Assembly: GCA_024397875.1 (NCBI GenBank)
Contig: CP073344.1
Location: forward strand, 1,727,001-1,791,000
Direction of reading: 5' to 3'
Source: Amphritea atlantica
GTDB lineage: Bacteria; Pseudomonadota; Gammaproteobacteria; Pseudomonadales; Balneatricaceae
DNA: 64,000 nucleotides
In this document: positions 27,024-36,055 of the stretch, piece after piece
Numbering within the stretch: the first letter of the stretch is position 1
How the letters are laid out: the number at the start of each line of letters is the position of its first letter
Position numbers and translations under genes: made by a program
Notes under the pieces: generated by a model
Databases searched by the model: none
What the model saw: only the letters and a program-made list of their open reading frames with translations
What the model was told of the DNA's origin: nothing

Positions 27024-28388
27024 TCACCATAGCGGCGCGGTATCCGACGTCCGCTGGTCGCCAGCCTGACGCGTCAGGGTTGCACCGGTCAGAGCCGTGA
27101 GTTGTTCACGCAGTGGGCCCTGCGGCAGATGCGTGAGTGTTTCATGGGCAAAGGCGGTGGTCAGCAGGGCGCGGGCGGTCTGCCGGTCCAGTCCGCGACT
27201 GCTCAGGTAGAACAGCGCATCCTTATCCAGTTGGCCGACGGTGGCACCGTGGGAGCACTTAACATCGTCGGCGTCTATCTGCAATTCGGGTTTAGTGTCG
27301 ATCTCGGCGTTTTCAGACAGCAGCAGGTTTTTATTGATCTGCCGGGCATCACTTTGCTGCGCACCCGGATGGACTATCGCCATGCCGTTGAAGACGCCAT
27401 GGGCCCGGTCGTTAATAATGCCCTTGTAGAGTACGTCACTGCGGCCACCGGGTTGCAGGTGGTCGATGCGCAAATGGTTGTCGAGGTGTTGTCGCCCGGC
27501 AAGAAGATAGAGTCCGTCCAGCCGGGCCTGAGCGCCGTCGTCGCTGAGACTGATCTGGACGTCATTGCGGCTGATGCCTCCGCCGAGTGTCACGCTGATG
27601 CTGTGAAAGTGACTCTGCGCTGCCTGAGTGACGTGAACGCCGGCGATATGGTGCCCTTGTGGCGACTCACGTAACACTTTACAGTGCAGCAGCCGGGTAT
27701 CGCGTGCCAGCATGATTTCGCTCAGCGGACAGGTGAACTGCGCGGCGGTGTTGGCCTGCGGCGCGGTGCTGCCCAGATACTCTTCGACCAGCTGAGCCTC
27801 TGCGCCCGCCTCCAGCACAATCAGCAGACGCGGATAGCAGGCATGTGAGTGGTGCCCTGACGGGGTGTAGAACAGACAGTGGATCGGCTGACTCAGCTGG
27901 CATCCAGGCGGCAGGTAGAGCAACACCCCGTCTTCAAACCTGGCCGAGTTCAACGCCGCGAATGGCTGCCCGGAATACTCCACGGCACCGCCAAGATGGG
28001 CCTCAATCAGGGTCTGTTCCTGCTCGAGAGCCTGCTTCAGTGACATCAGTCTGGCGCCGCCGCTGAGGTCTCCCAGCTGAGACAGCTGTGGCTGGAAATG
28101 ACCGGCGATGAACGTCAGACGGTGACCGGGCAGACTGAGAGCCTGCGTTTGCCGGGCGTTTTTTGCCTCCGCCTGTTCGTCTCCCGCAGGGGGCGGGGCG
28201 TCAGAGAATGCCGTTTCGCTGAGTGTCCTGATGTTGGTGTACTTCCATGTTTCCTGCTGCAGCGTCGGCAACTCCTGTGCTGCAAATGCTTGTTGCGCCT
28301 GTTCCCGGAAGGCATTCAGCCAGGGCCAGCCTGAGCTGGCAGGCGCTGCATAGGCATGCAGCTCGTCGAACCGCTTAGCCATTGTCAT
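27024..28388 (-). CDS. sufD: SufD, Fe-S scaffold complex subunit
   Basis: 454 aa with the beta-helical SufBD core in the C-terminal half (QISLSDDGAQARLDGLYLLAG, CSHGATVGQLDKDALFYLSSRGLDRQTARALL). The start ATG 28388 has GGAGG close upstream and overlaps the sufC end by 14 nt; the frame is open to 28505, but that part is antisense-like to nothing conserved. SufD partners SufB and SufC in the SufBC2D complex that builds the cluster and handles iron entry. Confidence 0.92.
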   Translation of the reverse strand: MTMAKRFDELHAYAAPASSGWPWLNAFREQAQQAFAAQELPTLQQETWKYTNIRTLSETAFSDAPPPAGDEQAEAKNARQTQALSLPGHRLTFIAGHFQPQLSQLGDLSGGARLMSLKQALEQEQTLIEAHLGGAVEYSGQPFAALNSARFEDGVLLYLPPGCQLSQPIHCLFYTPSGHHSHACYPRLLIVLEAGAEAQLVEEYLGSTAPQANTAAQFTCPLSEIMLARDTRLLHCKVLRESPQGHHIAGVHVTQAAQSHFHSISVTLGGGISRNDVQISLSDDGAQARLDGLYLLAGRQHLDNHLRIDHLQPGGRSDVLYKGIINDRAHGVFNGMAIVHPGAQQSDARQINKNLLLSENAEIDTKPELQIDADDVKCSHGATVGQLDKDALFYLSSRGLDRQTARALLTTAFAHETLTHLPQGPLREQLTALTGATLTRQAGDQRTSDTAPLW

Positions 28389-29154
28389 CGGACACCTCCG
28401 GCTGTTCAGCCCGCGGGTCGGCGGGCGGGGCATAGCCTTGTCGTTCCAGCTCGAGGGCGAGTTCTGCGCCGCCGGAACGAATGATGCGGCCATTTTGCAG
28501 CACATGAACGCGGTCCGGTACCAGATATTGCAGCAATCGCTGGTAATGGGTGACCAGTATCAGCGCGCGATCCGGACTGCGGAAGGCATTGACGCCGGCT
28601 GCGACCCGCTTCAGGGCGTCGATGTCGAGCCCCGAGTCGGTTTCATCGAGTATCGCCAGTTGGGGCTGCAGCACCAGTAATTGCAGTATTTCATTGGATT
28701 TCTTTTCCCCGCCGGAAAAACCTTCGTTGGTGCCCCGGTAAAGCAGCGCCTCATCCATCTGCATCTGCTGCATTTTCTGTTTCACGTCAGTCAGAAAATC
28801 CAGGGCATCGAGTTCGCTCTCGCCACGCAGCTTGCGCTGGCAGTTAAGCGCACTCTTGAGGAACTGGATATTGCTGACCCCGGGAATCTCAACGGGGTAC
28901 TGAAAGGCCAGGAAGATACCTGCGGCGGCACGCTGTTCGACATTCAGCGATAGCAGGTCCTTGCCCTGATACAACACCTGCCCCTGGCTGACCTGATAAT
29001 CAGGATGACCCGCCAGCGTCTGGGCCAGCGTGCTTTTACCCGAGCCGTTGGGACCCATGATGGCATGCACCTCACCTGCGGCGACCTCCAGGTTGATACC
29101 CTGCAGAATCGGCTTGTTATCGATGCGTACTCCGAGGTTTCTGATACTCAGCAT
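28375..29154 (-). CDS. sufC: SufC, Fe-S assembly ATPase
   Basis: 259-aa soluble ABC ATPase. Walker A GPNGSGKSTL (about residues 34-43), the Suf-type signature FSGGEKKSNEIL, Walker B LAILDETDSGLD and an H-loop VTHYQRLL are all present. It drives conformational change of SufBD. Its start overlaps the end of a 42-aa ORF, and its end overlaps sufD. Confidence 0.95.
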   Translation of the reverse strand: MLSIRNLGVRIDNKPILQGINLEVAAGEVHAIMGPNGSGKSTLAQTLAGHPDYQVSQGQVLYQGKDLLSLNVEQRAAAGIFLAFQYPVEIPGVSNIQFLKSALNCQRKLRGESELDALDFLTDVKQKMQQMQMDEALLYRGTNEGFSGGEKKSNEILQLLVLQPQLAILDETDSGLDIDALKRVAAGVNAFRSPDRALILVTHYQRLLQYLVPDRVHVLQNGRIIRSGGAELALELERQGYAPPADPRAEQPEVSDDNG

Positions 29155-29276
29155 GATGGGTCCCCCGCAGTATTATCGATGTTGGGCAACAGGTATTCTC
29201 TGAGGCGCCGCCATAAACGCCATACAGCCTTAAGCAATGCTTTGAGCCAGTTGTCTTTCTTGTGTTCAGTCATCAT
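29148..29276 (-). CDS. Small basic Trp-rich ORF (42 aa) between sufB and sufC
   Basis: Begins MMTEHKKDNWLKALLK and continues AVWRLWRRLREYLLPNI before an acidic end. GGAGG lies 6-9 nt before the two possible ATGs (29276, 29273). Its TGA overlaps the sufC ATG by a few bases, so the two look translationally coupled, and it fills the gap between sufB and sufC that is normally only a few bases. The middle part would form an amphipathic, Arg/Trp-rich helix. No known Suf component matches. It is a real candidate gene, but short. Confidence 0.55.
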   Translation of the reverse strand: MMTEHKKDNWLKALLKAVWRLWRRLREYLLPNIDNTAGDPSC

Positions 29277-29288
29277 GTTGAACCTCCG

Positions 29289-30737
29289 CTAGCCGATCGC
29301 GCCCTCCAGGCTGACTTCCATCAGCGCCTGGGCCTCGACGGCAAACTCCATGGGTAATTTATGAAACACCTCTTTACAGAACCCGCTCACCAGCATGGCG
29401 ACGGCTGTTTCGGTGTCGATGCCGCGTTGTTGGCAGTAGTACAACTGGGTATCGCTGATCTTGGTGGTCGTGGCTTCATGTTCTACCTGAGCCATCGGGT
29501 GTCTGACCTCAATATAGGGCAGGGTATGAGCACCGCAGGCATCGCCGAGCAGCAGGGAGTCACACTGGCTATGGTTGCGTGAATCCAGTGCTTTGGGTCC
29601 GACTTTGACCAGTCCCCGGTAGCAGTTTTGCCCGTGACCGGCTGAGATCCCTTTGGAGATAATCGTGCTGCGGGTGTGCTTACCGAGATGAGTCATCTTG
29701 GTGCCGGTATCAGCCTGCTGGTAGTTATTTGTCAGGGCGACGGAATAGAACTCACCGACTGAATAATCACCCTTGAGGATGACACTGGGGTATTTCCAGG
29801 TAATGGCCGAGCCGGTTTCCACCTGGGTCCAGGAAATCTTGCTGTGGGCTCCGGCACAGAGACCGCGCTTGGTGACGAAATTAAATATCCCGCCATTGCC
29901 GTCCTGATCGCCGGGATACCAGTTCTGCACGGTGGCATACTTGATTTCGGCATTTTCCAGCGCCACCAGTTCAACCACGGCGGCATGCAACTGGTTGTCA
30001 TCGCGCATCGGCGCGGTACAGCCTTCGAGATAGCTGACGAAGCTGTCATCCTCGGCAATGATCAGGGTGCGCTCAAACTGACCGGTGTTGGCGGCGTTGA
30101 TACGGAAATAGGTCGATAGCTCCATCGGGCAGCGCACGCCCTTGGGGATGTAGCAGAAGGAACCGTCACTGAACACAGCGGCATTGAGGGCGGCATAGAA
30201 GTTGTCGGTGTAGGGGACGACGGACCCCAGATAGCGTTGCACCAGCGCCGGGTGCTTTTGTACAGCCTCGGAAAAGGAACAGAATATAATGCCTTTGTCG
30301 GCCAGCTCCTTCTGAAAGGTGGTTGCCACTGAAACGCTGTCAAACACAGCATCTACCGCGACGCCTGCGAGCCGCGCACGCTCGTGCAGGGGCACGCCCA
30401 GACGTTCATAGGTACGTAGAATTTCCGGATCGACTTCATCGAGACTTTGCGGACCATCGGGACGTGATTTGGGCGCTGAATAGTAGCTGATGGTGTTGTA
30501 ATCGATGGGTGCATAGTGGACACGGGACCAGGTAGGCAGCGGCATGGTCAGCCAGTGGCGGTAGGCCTGCAGGCGCCATTGCAGCAAGAACTCTGGCTCG
30601 TTTTTCTTCGCCACGATCTGCCGGATAACCGCCTCGCTGAGGCCCGGCGGCAGGCTGTCGCTATCTATGTCGGTCACGAATCCCTGACTATAGCCGCGTT
30701 CCAGCATTCGCTCGAGTGGCGGCGTTGACTTAGCCAT
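29289..30737 (-). CDS. sufB: SufB, Fe-S scaffold subunit
   Basis: 482 aa, standard length for SufB. Recognisable segments are [18 protein letters not shown] (residues about 30-47), [56 protein letters not shown] with the functional cysteine of the family, and [22 protein letters not shown] near the C-terminus. First structural gene after the Rrf2 regulator. Confidence 0.96.
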   Translation of the reverse strand: MAKSTPPLERMLERGYSQGFVTDIDSDSLPPGLSEAVIRQIVAKKNEPEFLLQWRLQAYRHWLTMPLPTWSRVHYAPIDYNTISYYSAPKSRPDGPQSLDEVDPEILRTYERLGVPLHERARLAGVAVDAVFDSVSVATTFQKELADKGIIFCSFSEAVQKHPALVQRYLGSVVPYTDNFYAALNAAVFSDGSFCYIPKGVRCPMELSTYFRINAANTGQFERTLIIAEDDSFVSYLEGCTAPMRDDNQLHAAVVELVALENAEIKYATVQNWYPGDQDGNGGIFNFVTKRGLCAGAHSKISWTQVETGSAITWKYPSVILKGDYSVGEFYSVALTNNYQQADTGTKMTHLGKHTRSTIISKGISAGHGQNCYRGLVKVGPKALDSRNHSQCDSLLLGDACGAHTLPYIEVRHPMAQVEHEATTTKISDTQLYYCQQRGIDTETAVAMLVSGFCKEVFHKLPMEFAVEAQALMEVSLEGAIG

Positions 30738-30777
30738 GTGGGCACTCCTCCCTTTTCAGGGGCTTATATGTTCAAAC

Positions 30778-31248
30778 TTAAATACTCTCTGCCGTGCAGG
30801 CCGCTGTGCCTGCGTTTGTGTTAATGGCATCGGCCTTTGTCATGACTGGCGGGTGCAGCAGAGCCGCCAGACTGACGTGTTGCAGCGCGTTGAGGATGAC
30901 GCCATTGACCCCCTGCCATTGGCGACGAATCGCGCAGTGGGACTCTAACTGGCACAAGCCGTTCTGGCGGCTGCACTCCGTCACGCCTATCGGGCCTTCC
31001 AGCGCCTCGACCACCTCTGCCAGAGAGATTTCCTGCGGTGCCTTTGCCAGGGTGTAGCCACCCTGTTTGCCGCGGCAGGATGTCAGCAAACCGCTACGGC
31101 TCATCATCTTCAGCAGCTTACTGACGGTACTGCCGGGCAGGCCAACCTGTCGTGCGACACTGGCGGCGCTGTGGGTGGACGCCGGGTTATGTGCCATGAG
31201 GGCCAGGATCACGGTGCCATAGTCAGTAAACTTGCTGATGCGCAACAT
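30778..31248 (-). CDS. Rrf2-family SUF system regulator
   Basis: 156 aa. An N-terminal winged helix (MLRISKFTDYGTVILALMA, VARQVGLPGSTVSKLLKMMSRSG) is followed by three cysteines (CSRQNGLCQLESHC, residues about 103-116) spaced as the Fe-S ligands of IscR-like regulators. Distinct from IscR by lacking its longer C-terminus; corresponds to the SUF-associated Rrf2 regulator of Gammaproteobacteria. First gene of the operon; probably autoregulates it through Fe-S occupancy. Confidence 0.88.
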   Translation of the reverse strand: MLRISKFTDYGTVILALMAHNPASTHSAASVARQVGLPGSTVSKLLKMMSRSGLLTSCRGKQGGYTLAKAPQEISLAEVVEALEGPIGVTECSRQNGLCQLESHCAIRRQWQGVNGVILNALQHVSLAALLHPPVMTKADAINTNAGTAACTAESI

Positions 31249-31268
31249 CGGGTATTTCCTTTTTATTT

Positions 31269-31293
31269 ATACAGTACCAGTATAGTCCTATAT
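31269..31293 (-). promoter_or_regulatory. Candidate Rrf2/IscR-type operator upstream of the suf operon
   Basis: Read on the minus strand, the 25-nt site starts ATATAGGACTATACTGG and ends TACTGTAT. It agrees with the type 1 IscR consensus (ATASYYGACTRWWWYAGTCRRSTAT) at about 17 of 25 positions, including both outer ATA/TAT ends and GACT. It lies 21 nt upstream of the regulator's ATG. Confidence 0.4.
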
Positions 31294-31400
31294 GGATTGA
31301 CTGCGCAGAATTCACCCTGTTATCTGCTGGCCTCGACTAGGCTGATAATGGTACGGGGAGGATATTCCGGGGTTAAATAACAACAGAACAGGGTGGCGTT

Positions 31401-31976
31401 ATGGCGTCAGGAAAACAGCGCATAAGCGGTTATCGGATGGTGTATCTGGCGCTGGTGTTCGAAGGAGGGCTGGTTGGCATTGCTCTGGGGCTGGGGTGGC
31501 TACTGGATACGCCAGCATTTGCGCAATTCCAGCTGAGCTGGCGCGGCGTTAGCCAGGGCGTACTGGCGACATTGCCGATATTGCTGCTGGTGCTGTGTGC
31601 GGGTTTTCTCGAATACCCGCCCGTTAAGGATTTGTTTCGCTTAAGTCGCGCGCACATCATCCGGCTCTTCAGTGATGCCTCACTACTGGATCTGGCGCTG
31701 GTGGCCGGTGTCGCCGGTCTGGGTGAGGAAGTGCTGTTTCGCGGCGTGATACAAATGTCCCTTGCGGTTCACTTTGGCCCTCTGGCCGGTGTTTTGATCG
31801 CGGCACTATTGTTCGGTCTGGTACATAGCCTCTCGCTGGCTTACGTCATCAGTGCAACGCTGATCGGTATCTACCTGGGTTGCCTGCTGCTCATCTGTGA
31901 CAACCTGTTAGTGCCGATTATTACCCATGGGCTGTACGATTTCATCGTGCTGGTTGTGCTTATTAGAAGAGATTAG
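31401..31976 (+). CDS. CPBP-family intramembrane metalloprotease (CAAX/Rce1-like)
   Basis: 191 aa with five to six hydrophobic segments. The glutamyl protease motifs are intact: GEEVLFRGV (about residues 110-118), FGLVHSLSLAY (about 150-160) and THGLYDF (about 178-184). In bacteria these are membrane proteases with bacteriocin-immunity or protein-processing roles; the target here is unknown. Divergent from the suf operon. Confidence 0.88.
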   Translation: MASGKQRISGYRMVYLALVFEGGLVGIALGLGWLLDTPAFAQFQLSWRGVSQGVLATLPILLLVLCAGFLEYPPVKDLFRLSRAHIIRLFSDASLLDLALVAGVAGLGEEVLFRGVIQMSLAVHFGPLAGVLIAALLFGLVHSLSLAYVISATLIGIYLGCLLLICDNLLVPIITHGLYDFIVLVVLIRRD

Positions 31977-32049
31977 TTAAAAGGGCCTGGTTAAAAAGAA
32001 TTAGTTAAGCATGTGGATAGCCGGCAATACTCCGTAACTGCCCCAATAT

Positions 32050-33147
32050 TCAGCGGGTTGAACGGTGGTGCATGCGCACCATCTGCCGTTTTGGTCCCCA
32101 GGTGCCTGGCGGGCCGTTGAAGACCCCTGGCAGAGGGGTATGGCATTGCTGGCAGCGGCCATCATCGGTGAGACCCCAATGGCCAAGCGTGTACCAGCAG
32201 CGCTCAATCAGCGTCGCACCGCAATTGTGGCAGTAGGTGCTCTCCCCCTTAGTGTCGTAGACATTGCCGGTATAGGGGTAACGAACGCCGTTCGCCAGGG
32301 CGATGTCGCGTGCCCGGGTAAGGGTTTCTGGTGGGGTATGGGGTTTATCGAGCATTTTCCAGTCGGGGTGAAAGGCGGAAAAATGCATGGGCACATCGGG
32401 GCCAAGGTGCTCCACCACCCACTGGGTCATGGCATCGATTTCGGCGCTGGAGTCGTTCTCACCGGGAATCAGCAGGTTAGTGATTTCGAACCAGACATCG
32501 GTTTCGTGCTTCAGGTATTCGAGGGTTTCCAGTACGGCAGCGAGTTCTCCGCCACAGATCTTTTTATAGAACCTCTCGGTAAAGCCCTTCAGGTCGACAT
32601 TGGCGGCATCCATATGGCGGTAGAACTCTGCGCGCGGCTCGGCACAGATGTATCCGGCGGTGACCGCAACACTCTTTAAGCCCAGTTCATGGCAGGCATC
32701 GGCGACATCCATGGCGTATTCCATAAAGATCACCGGATCGTTATAGGTGTAAGCAATGCCGATACAGCCCAACTGCTTGGCAGTGGCCGCCAGTTCCTCG
32801 GGCAGGGCCTGATCGGCCAGAGTGTCCATCTCCCTGGATTTACTCATGTCCCAGTTCTGGCAGAATTTGCAGGCCAGGTTACAGCCGGCAGTACCGAAGG
32901 AGAGTATCGGTTGTCCCGGCAGGAAGTGATTGAGCGGCTTTTTCTCTACCGGATCGATGCAGAATCCGCTGGAGCGCCCCCAGGTGTATAGCATTATCTG
33001 GTCGTCCTCACGGCCGCGCACAAAACATAATCCACGCTGGCCTTCACGCAGTTTGCAGGCACGAGGACACACATCACACTGGATACGACCGTCATCCAGT
33101 GTATGCCAGTATTGAGTGGGTAATACCCTATGGGATTCGGGAATCAT
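32050..33147 (-). CDS. amrS: AmmeMemoRadiSam system radical SAM enzyme AmrS
   Basis: 365 aa. The radical SAM cluster motif CNLACKFCQNW sits near residues 89-99, and an N-terminal CDVCPRACKL cysteine group precedes it; further cysteine pairs near the C-terminus (CHNCG, CQQCH) fit an additional metal site. The whole protein follows the AmrS (PflA-related) family that normally accompanies AmmeMemoRadiSam proteins AmrA and AmrB in a poorly understood modification pathway. Neither partner is in this window. Confidence 0.85.
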   Translation of the reverse strand: MIPESHRVLPTQYWHTLDDGRIQCDVCPRACKLREGQRGLCFVRGREDDQIMLYTWGRSSGFCIDPVEKKPLNHFLPGQPILSFGTAGCNLACKFCQNWDMSKSREMDTLADQALPEELAATAKQLGCIGIAYTYNDPVIFMEYAMDVADACHELGLKSVAVTAGYICAEPRAEFYRHMDAANVDLKGFTERFYKKICGGELAAVLETLEYLKHETDVWFEITNLLIPGENDSSAEIDAMTQWVVEHLGPDVPMHFSAFHPDWKMLDKPHTPPETLTRARDIALANGVRYPYTGNVYDTKGESTYCHNCGATLIERCWYTLGHWGLTDDGRCQQCHTPLPGVFNGPPGTWGPKRQMVRMHHRSTR

Positions 33148-33239
33148 CTCGCCGCCTCGCTTTTGCCGTTTACGCTCTCAGTATAGTTCGCCGGTCCGCG
33201 TCAGTCGCAAATTAGACTAAGGGGAGGGTGAATGACTGT

Positions 33240-33563
33240 TTAGCGCTCCAGCAAATGCTTCTTAGGGGTGATCATATCCCACTGCTTCGCATCCGGCAGA
33301 CTGGGTTTCTTTGTGGCGATATTGGGCCATTGTTGCGCCAGTTCGGCATTGAGTTGAATGAAATCCTGTTGATCGGCGGGTACGTCCTCCTCTTCCATAA
33401 TGGCATCGACCGGGCACTCCGGTGCACACAGGGCGCAATCGATACACTCTTCGGGGCTAATCACCAGAAAGTTGGGGCCTTCGTAGAAGCAGTCCACCGG
33501 ACAGACCTCAACGCAGTCGGTATATTTGCACTTGATGCAGGGCTCAGTGACTACAAATGTCAT
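33240..33563 (-). CDS. fdxA: 7Fe-8S ferredoxin FdxA
   Basis: 107 aa. Two cluster motifs: [18 protein letters not shown] (residues about 9-26), whose spacing gives a 3Fe-4S site plus one cysteine for the second cluster, and [16 protein letters not shown] (about 40-55) for the 4Fe-4S site. The C-terminal extension is that of the Azotobacter FdI/FdxA family. ATG 33563 ([12 protein letters not shown]) is the family start; the upstream open frame to 33617 is not conserved in style. Confidence 0.93.
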   Translation of the reverse strand: MTFVVTEPCIKCKYTDCVEVCPVDCFYEGPNFLVISPEECIDCALCAPECPVDAIMEEEDVPADQQDFIQLNAELAQQWPNIATKKPSLPDAKQWDMITPKKHLLER

Positions 33564-34007
33564 AACAGATCCTTTCAGGCCACAGGCCGGTTCAGATGGT
33601 TGGTTGCGGTTAAACAAGCCTCATGGATCAGTATAGTTGCCTGCTGCACAAAAGCAGGCCGGTAAGCGAGTGGCCATATGTGGCTGCGCCGCTGGCTAGA
33701 AAAAAACTGAAGAGCCGCCTCAGGACAGAGCAATTTTAATGGACTAACGTTAGTAGGTCTGCGGGAGTGGCGAGTACTCGTAGCGATAGGTTTAACCCAT
33801 GCGTCAAAGGTGTACGGTTTCAGGGGATTTTTACCACAGAGTACACCGAGAGCGCAGAGGAGCAGCACTGAAAGATAGGTCTTTTCTCTATTATTTTGCG
33901 CATATCAGGTGCAAGGATGATATTGATTGAGACAGAAAAGCAGGCCGGCTATCTCCTTGATGGGCTGTGTAAATGCGTAACGTGTTGTTAGCAATGGACA
34001 TGAGTAT
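33564..34007. other. Intergenic region between fdxA and the putative metalloprotease
   Basis: Holds a degenerate REP-like piece around 33678-33700 (GTGGCTGCGCCGCTGGCTAG), a perfect 12-bp palindrome ACTAACGTTAGT near 33742, and the string ACCACAGAG near 33832 that occurs in inverted form near 15628. No convincing ORF. Confidence 0.45.
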
Positions 34008-34745
34008 ATGAAAACGTGTCAACTGAAGATTTTCCAGATATCGATACTTTGTTTAGGTTATTGTTTTGGTTATGGTTGCGTTATCGTTCCTGCATTTTGG
34101 GTGGCTATGGTCGAGGCAAGTCAGTATCGCTGTGAGGCGATACCGGAGATTCTTATATCCGCACCCAATGACAGTATGGTCGATTATGTTTGTGATGCGG
34201 CTGACAGGGCGACCGGGTTTCTTGGGCGGTATAAGTTGCAGCCGAACAGACCCATAGAGATAGAGATTATTGAAGAGATCATTAACCGGGATGGTTATAC
34301 GGCAGTTGGAAGTTATGACCGCCAGAGTGACCGTATTCTGATGATGTCATTGCCTGCAATATTCCACAGCAGCCAATCGCCGCAGATGTATCACATGCCC
34401 TTTGACGAAGAGCACTATGTTGGCGCTTTAGCCCATGAGATCACTCATGCCATCTTCCAGCACAACGCCAAAAACATAGAGGAACAGTGGACCAATGCCG
34501 CGCAGGAATACCTTGCTCATGCTACCCAGCTCGGGGTTTTATCCGCCGCCAGACGAGCGCAGATCATTCATACTGAAGCGACTGGCCCCTGGGAGCCCGG
34601 AGATGAAATAAGCGTGACTTACATGGGATTTAATCCCACGGGGTTTGCGGTGAAATCATACCTCCATTTGACACAGTTGAGTGATCCGCAAGTGTTTATC
34701 CAGATTCTCCTGCATCATAATTGGTTATATGTATCAGTACCTTGA
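34008..34745 (+). CDS. Putative exported zinc metallopeptidase-like protein, function unknown
   Basis: 245 aa with an N-terminal hydrophobic signal or anchor (residues about 7-35) and a gluzincin-like active site: HEITH (about residues 143-147) with a downstream acidic helix TNAAQEYLAHATQ that may provide the third ligand. Resembles uncharacterised DUF-type proteases; substrate unknown. Composition is more AT-rich than the suf region. A REP-like repeat begins 4 nt after the stop codon. Confidence 0.6.
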   Translation: MKTCQLKIFQISILCLGYCFGYGCVIVPAFWVAMVEASQYRCEAIPEILISAPNDSMVDYVCDAADRATGFLGRYKLQPNRPIEIEIIEEIINRDGYTAVGSYDRQSDRILMMSLPAIFHSSQSPQMYHMPFDEEHYVGALAHEITHAIFQHNAKNIEEQWTNAAQEYLAHATQLGVLSAARRAQIIHTEATGPWEPGDEISVTYMGFNPTGFAVKSYLHLTQLSDPQVFIQILLHHNWLYVSVP

Positions 34746-34748
34746 ATG

Positions 34749-34828
34749 TTAAAAGCAGCGCTAGTGGTCAGACGTGGCTTCGCCACTTGCCAGAACGTCG
34801 CTACGCGACTCGCTAGGGAAAGCTTAGA
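34749..34828 (+). repeat. REP-like repeat, copy 7
   Basis: TTAAAAGCAGCGCTAGTGG, TCAGACGTGGCTTCGCCAC, TTGCCAGAACGTCGCTACGC, GACTCGCTAGGGAAAGCTTAG. It is nearly identical in layout to the copy at 22439. Confidence 0.85.
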
Positions 34829-35185
34829 AGCCTAGCTCGTTGTTGAACGTCACAAAAAGCGTGGCTTGCTCGTAGTTCGGGTGTCGCTACGCGACGCTTT
34901 GTCATCATGTTGTGTATTTCTATAGTGAGAATAAAACCAATTGCTCTGATCCTATTGATTCACATTGATTCGGAGGACTGGCGCTTCCGTGTACATATTT
35001 ATAGTTTATTTTGTCCTATCCAAGGGTTATGCTCGTTTTATCGTTAGATAAAGGCTCGTTTTGCTTCTCAGATATTTTGCAAAGCAGAAGAAAAGCAAAG
35101 GGATAGGTAGAAAGCGCCGGAAGGATAGTAAGCCGGGTAAAGAATGCATATGTGTATTCTCGTTTTTGTCTTAAAGGAGATCGCG
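34829..35185. other. Intergenic region left of the second cassette block
   Basis: AT-rich. Contains a small hairpin TCGCTACGCGA near 34893 resembling the repeat's right end. No supported ORF, no attC-like pair. Confidence 0.4.
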
Positions 35186-35281
35186 ATGTTCATAATTTCC
35201 TCTTTAAGATCTGATAGTTATCATGCCTTGTATAAATGTTGCCTGGCATACATATGCGCCTGCCAGCTATTAACATGTTAG
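35186..35281 (+). CDS. Possible 31-aa Cys-rich leader-type ORF
   Basis: Starts MFIISSLRSDSYHAL and ends in a Cys-rich tail CCLACICACQLLTC. A strong AAAGGAG stands 7 nt before the ATG. Its TAG stop lies inside an R' box (GTTAGGC), so it may be the remnant end of a former cassette or chance. Confidence 0.28.
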   Translation: MFIISSLRSDSYHALYKCCLAYICACQLLTC

Positions 35282-35283
35282 GC
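35277..35283 (+). other. attC R' box at the left end of the WYL-regulator cassette
   Basis: GTTAGGC, the canonical GTTRRRY sequence, preceded by the inverted repeat CTGGCA..TGCCAG (35243-35266). It is the exact reverse complement of GCCTAAC at 36379-36385, which follows the last gene of this two-gene cassette. Confidence 0.55.
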
Positions 35284-35306
35284 CTCTGGAGAGGAATGGT
35301 TAGAGT

Positions 35307-35990
35307 GTGCGAAAATCAGACAGACTTTTTCAATTAACTAATATTCTGCGCAAGCACCAGCCCATTACCGCAAAACACTTAGCTGAGAAATTGCTGGTGT
35401 CTGAAAGAACTATATATCGCTATATTGATGATTTATCTTTATCTGGAATACCAATATATGGCGAGCCAGGTGTCGGGTACCGGTTGTCAGAGGGGTTTGA
35501 GTTACCGCCTATACAACTATCTTCGGGTGAGCTGGAGGCGCTCATCACAGGGGTTAGCTTCACAGCATCTTTAACTGGGAAACATCTTGCTACTTCAGCG
35601 CACTCTCTGCTGTCAAAGATCGAAGCTGTATTGCCAAAGGCATCAAAGCTGATTCCTGATGAGGATCGAGTGGTTAGAGTACCGGCAAGCCATCGTGATT
35701 CTGAAGCGTATCAAGTTTGGGGAAAAGCTCATTCAGCTATAGTGAAAAAGTGTTGGCTGAAAATCGGTTATAACTCGCTTTCAGAGATTGTGACGTCGAG
35801 AACTGTATTTCCTTTGGGGCTATTTTATTGGGGAGGCCGATGGACTCTAGGTAGTTGGTGCGATCTGCGCGGCGACTACAGAGATTTCAGGGTCGACCGT
35901 ATAACTAAGCTAGATCTTTGTGAACATGCCACTCCCTTACCTGAAGGCGTTTCTCTATCGGCATATATTGAGTCTAAAAACAAAATTTAA
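35307..35990 (+). CDS. YafY-type HTH/WYL-domain transcriptional regulator, cassette gene
   Basis: 227 aa. An N-terminal winged helix (residues about 1-60: DRLFQLTNILRKHQPITAKHLAEKL, VSERTIYRYIDDLSLSG) and a WYL domain near 130-215 (GLFYWGGRWTLGSWCDLRGDYRDFRVDRI). WYL regulators sense nucleic acids or small ligands. The start is GTG 35307, with GGAGAGG about 12 nt upstream. The next ORF, 65 nt downstream in the same cassette, is the probable target. Confidence 0.85.
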   Translation: MRKSDRLFQLTNILRKHQPITAKHLAEKLLVSERTIYRYIDDLSLSGIPIYGEPGVGYRLSEGFELPPIQLSSGELEALITGVSFTASLTGKHLATSAHSLLSKIEAVLPKASKLIPDEDRVVRVPASHRDSEAYQVWGKAHSAIVKKCWLKIGYNSLSEIVTSRTVFPLGLFYWGGRWTLGSWCDLRGDYRDFRVDRITKLDLCEHATPLPEGVSLSAYIESKNKI

Positions 35991-36055
35991 CTGACACAAT
36001 GGTGTCAGTGGCAAAGCCTTACAGTTGGCATTCAACCAATAACTGAGGCACTAAC

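Noticed and set aside
26173..27069. 298-aa open frame on the plus strand opposite sufS
   Set aside because: It is antisense to a well-supported cysteine desulfurase, shows no motif, and the long frame follows from the GC-rich third positions of sufS.
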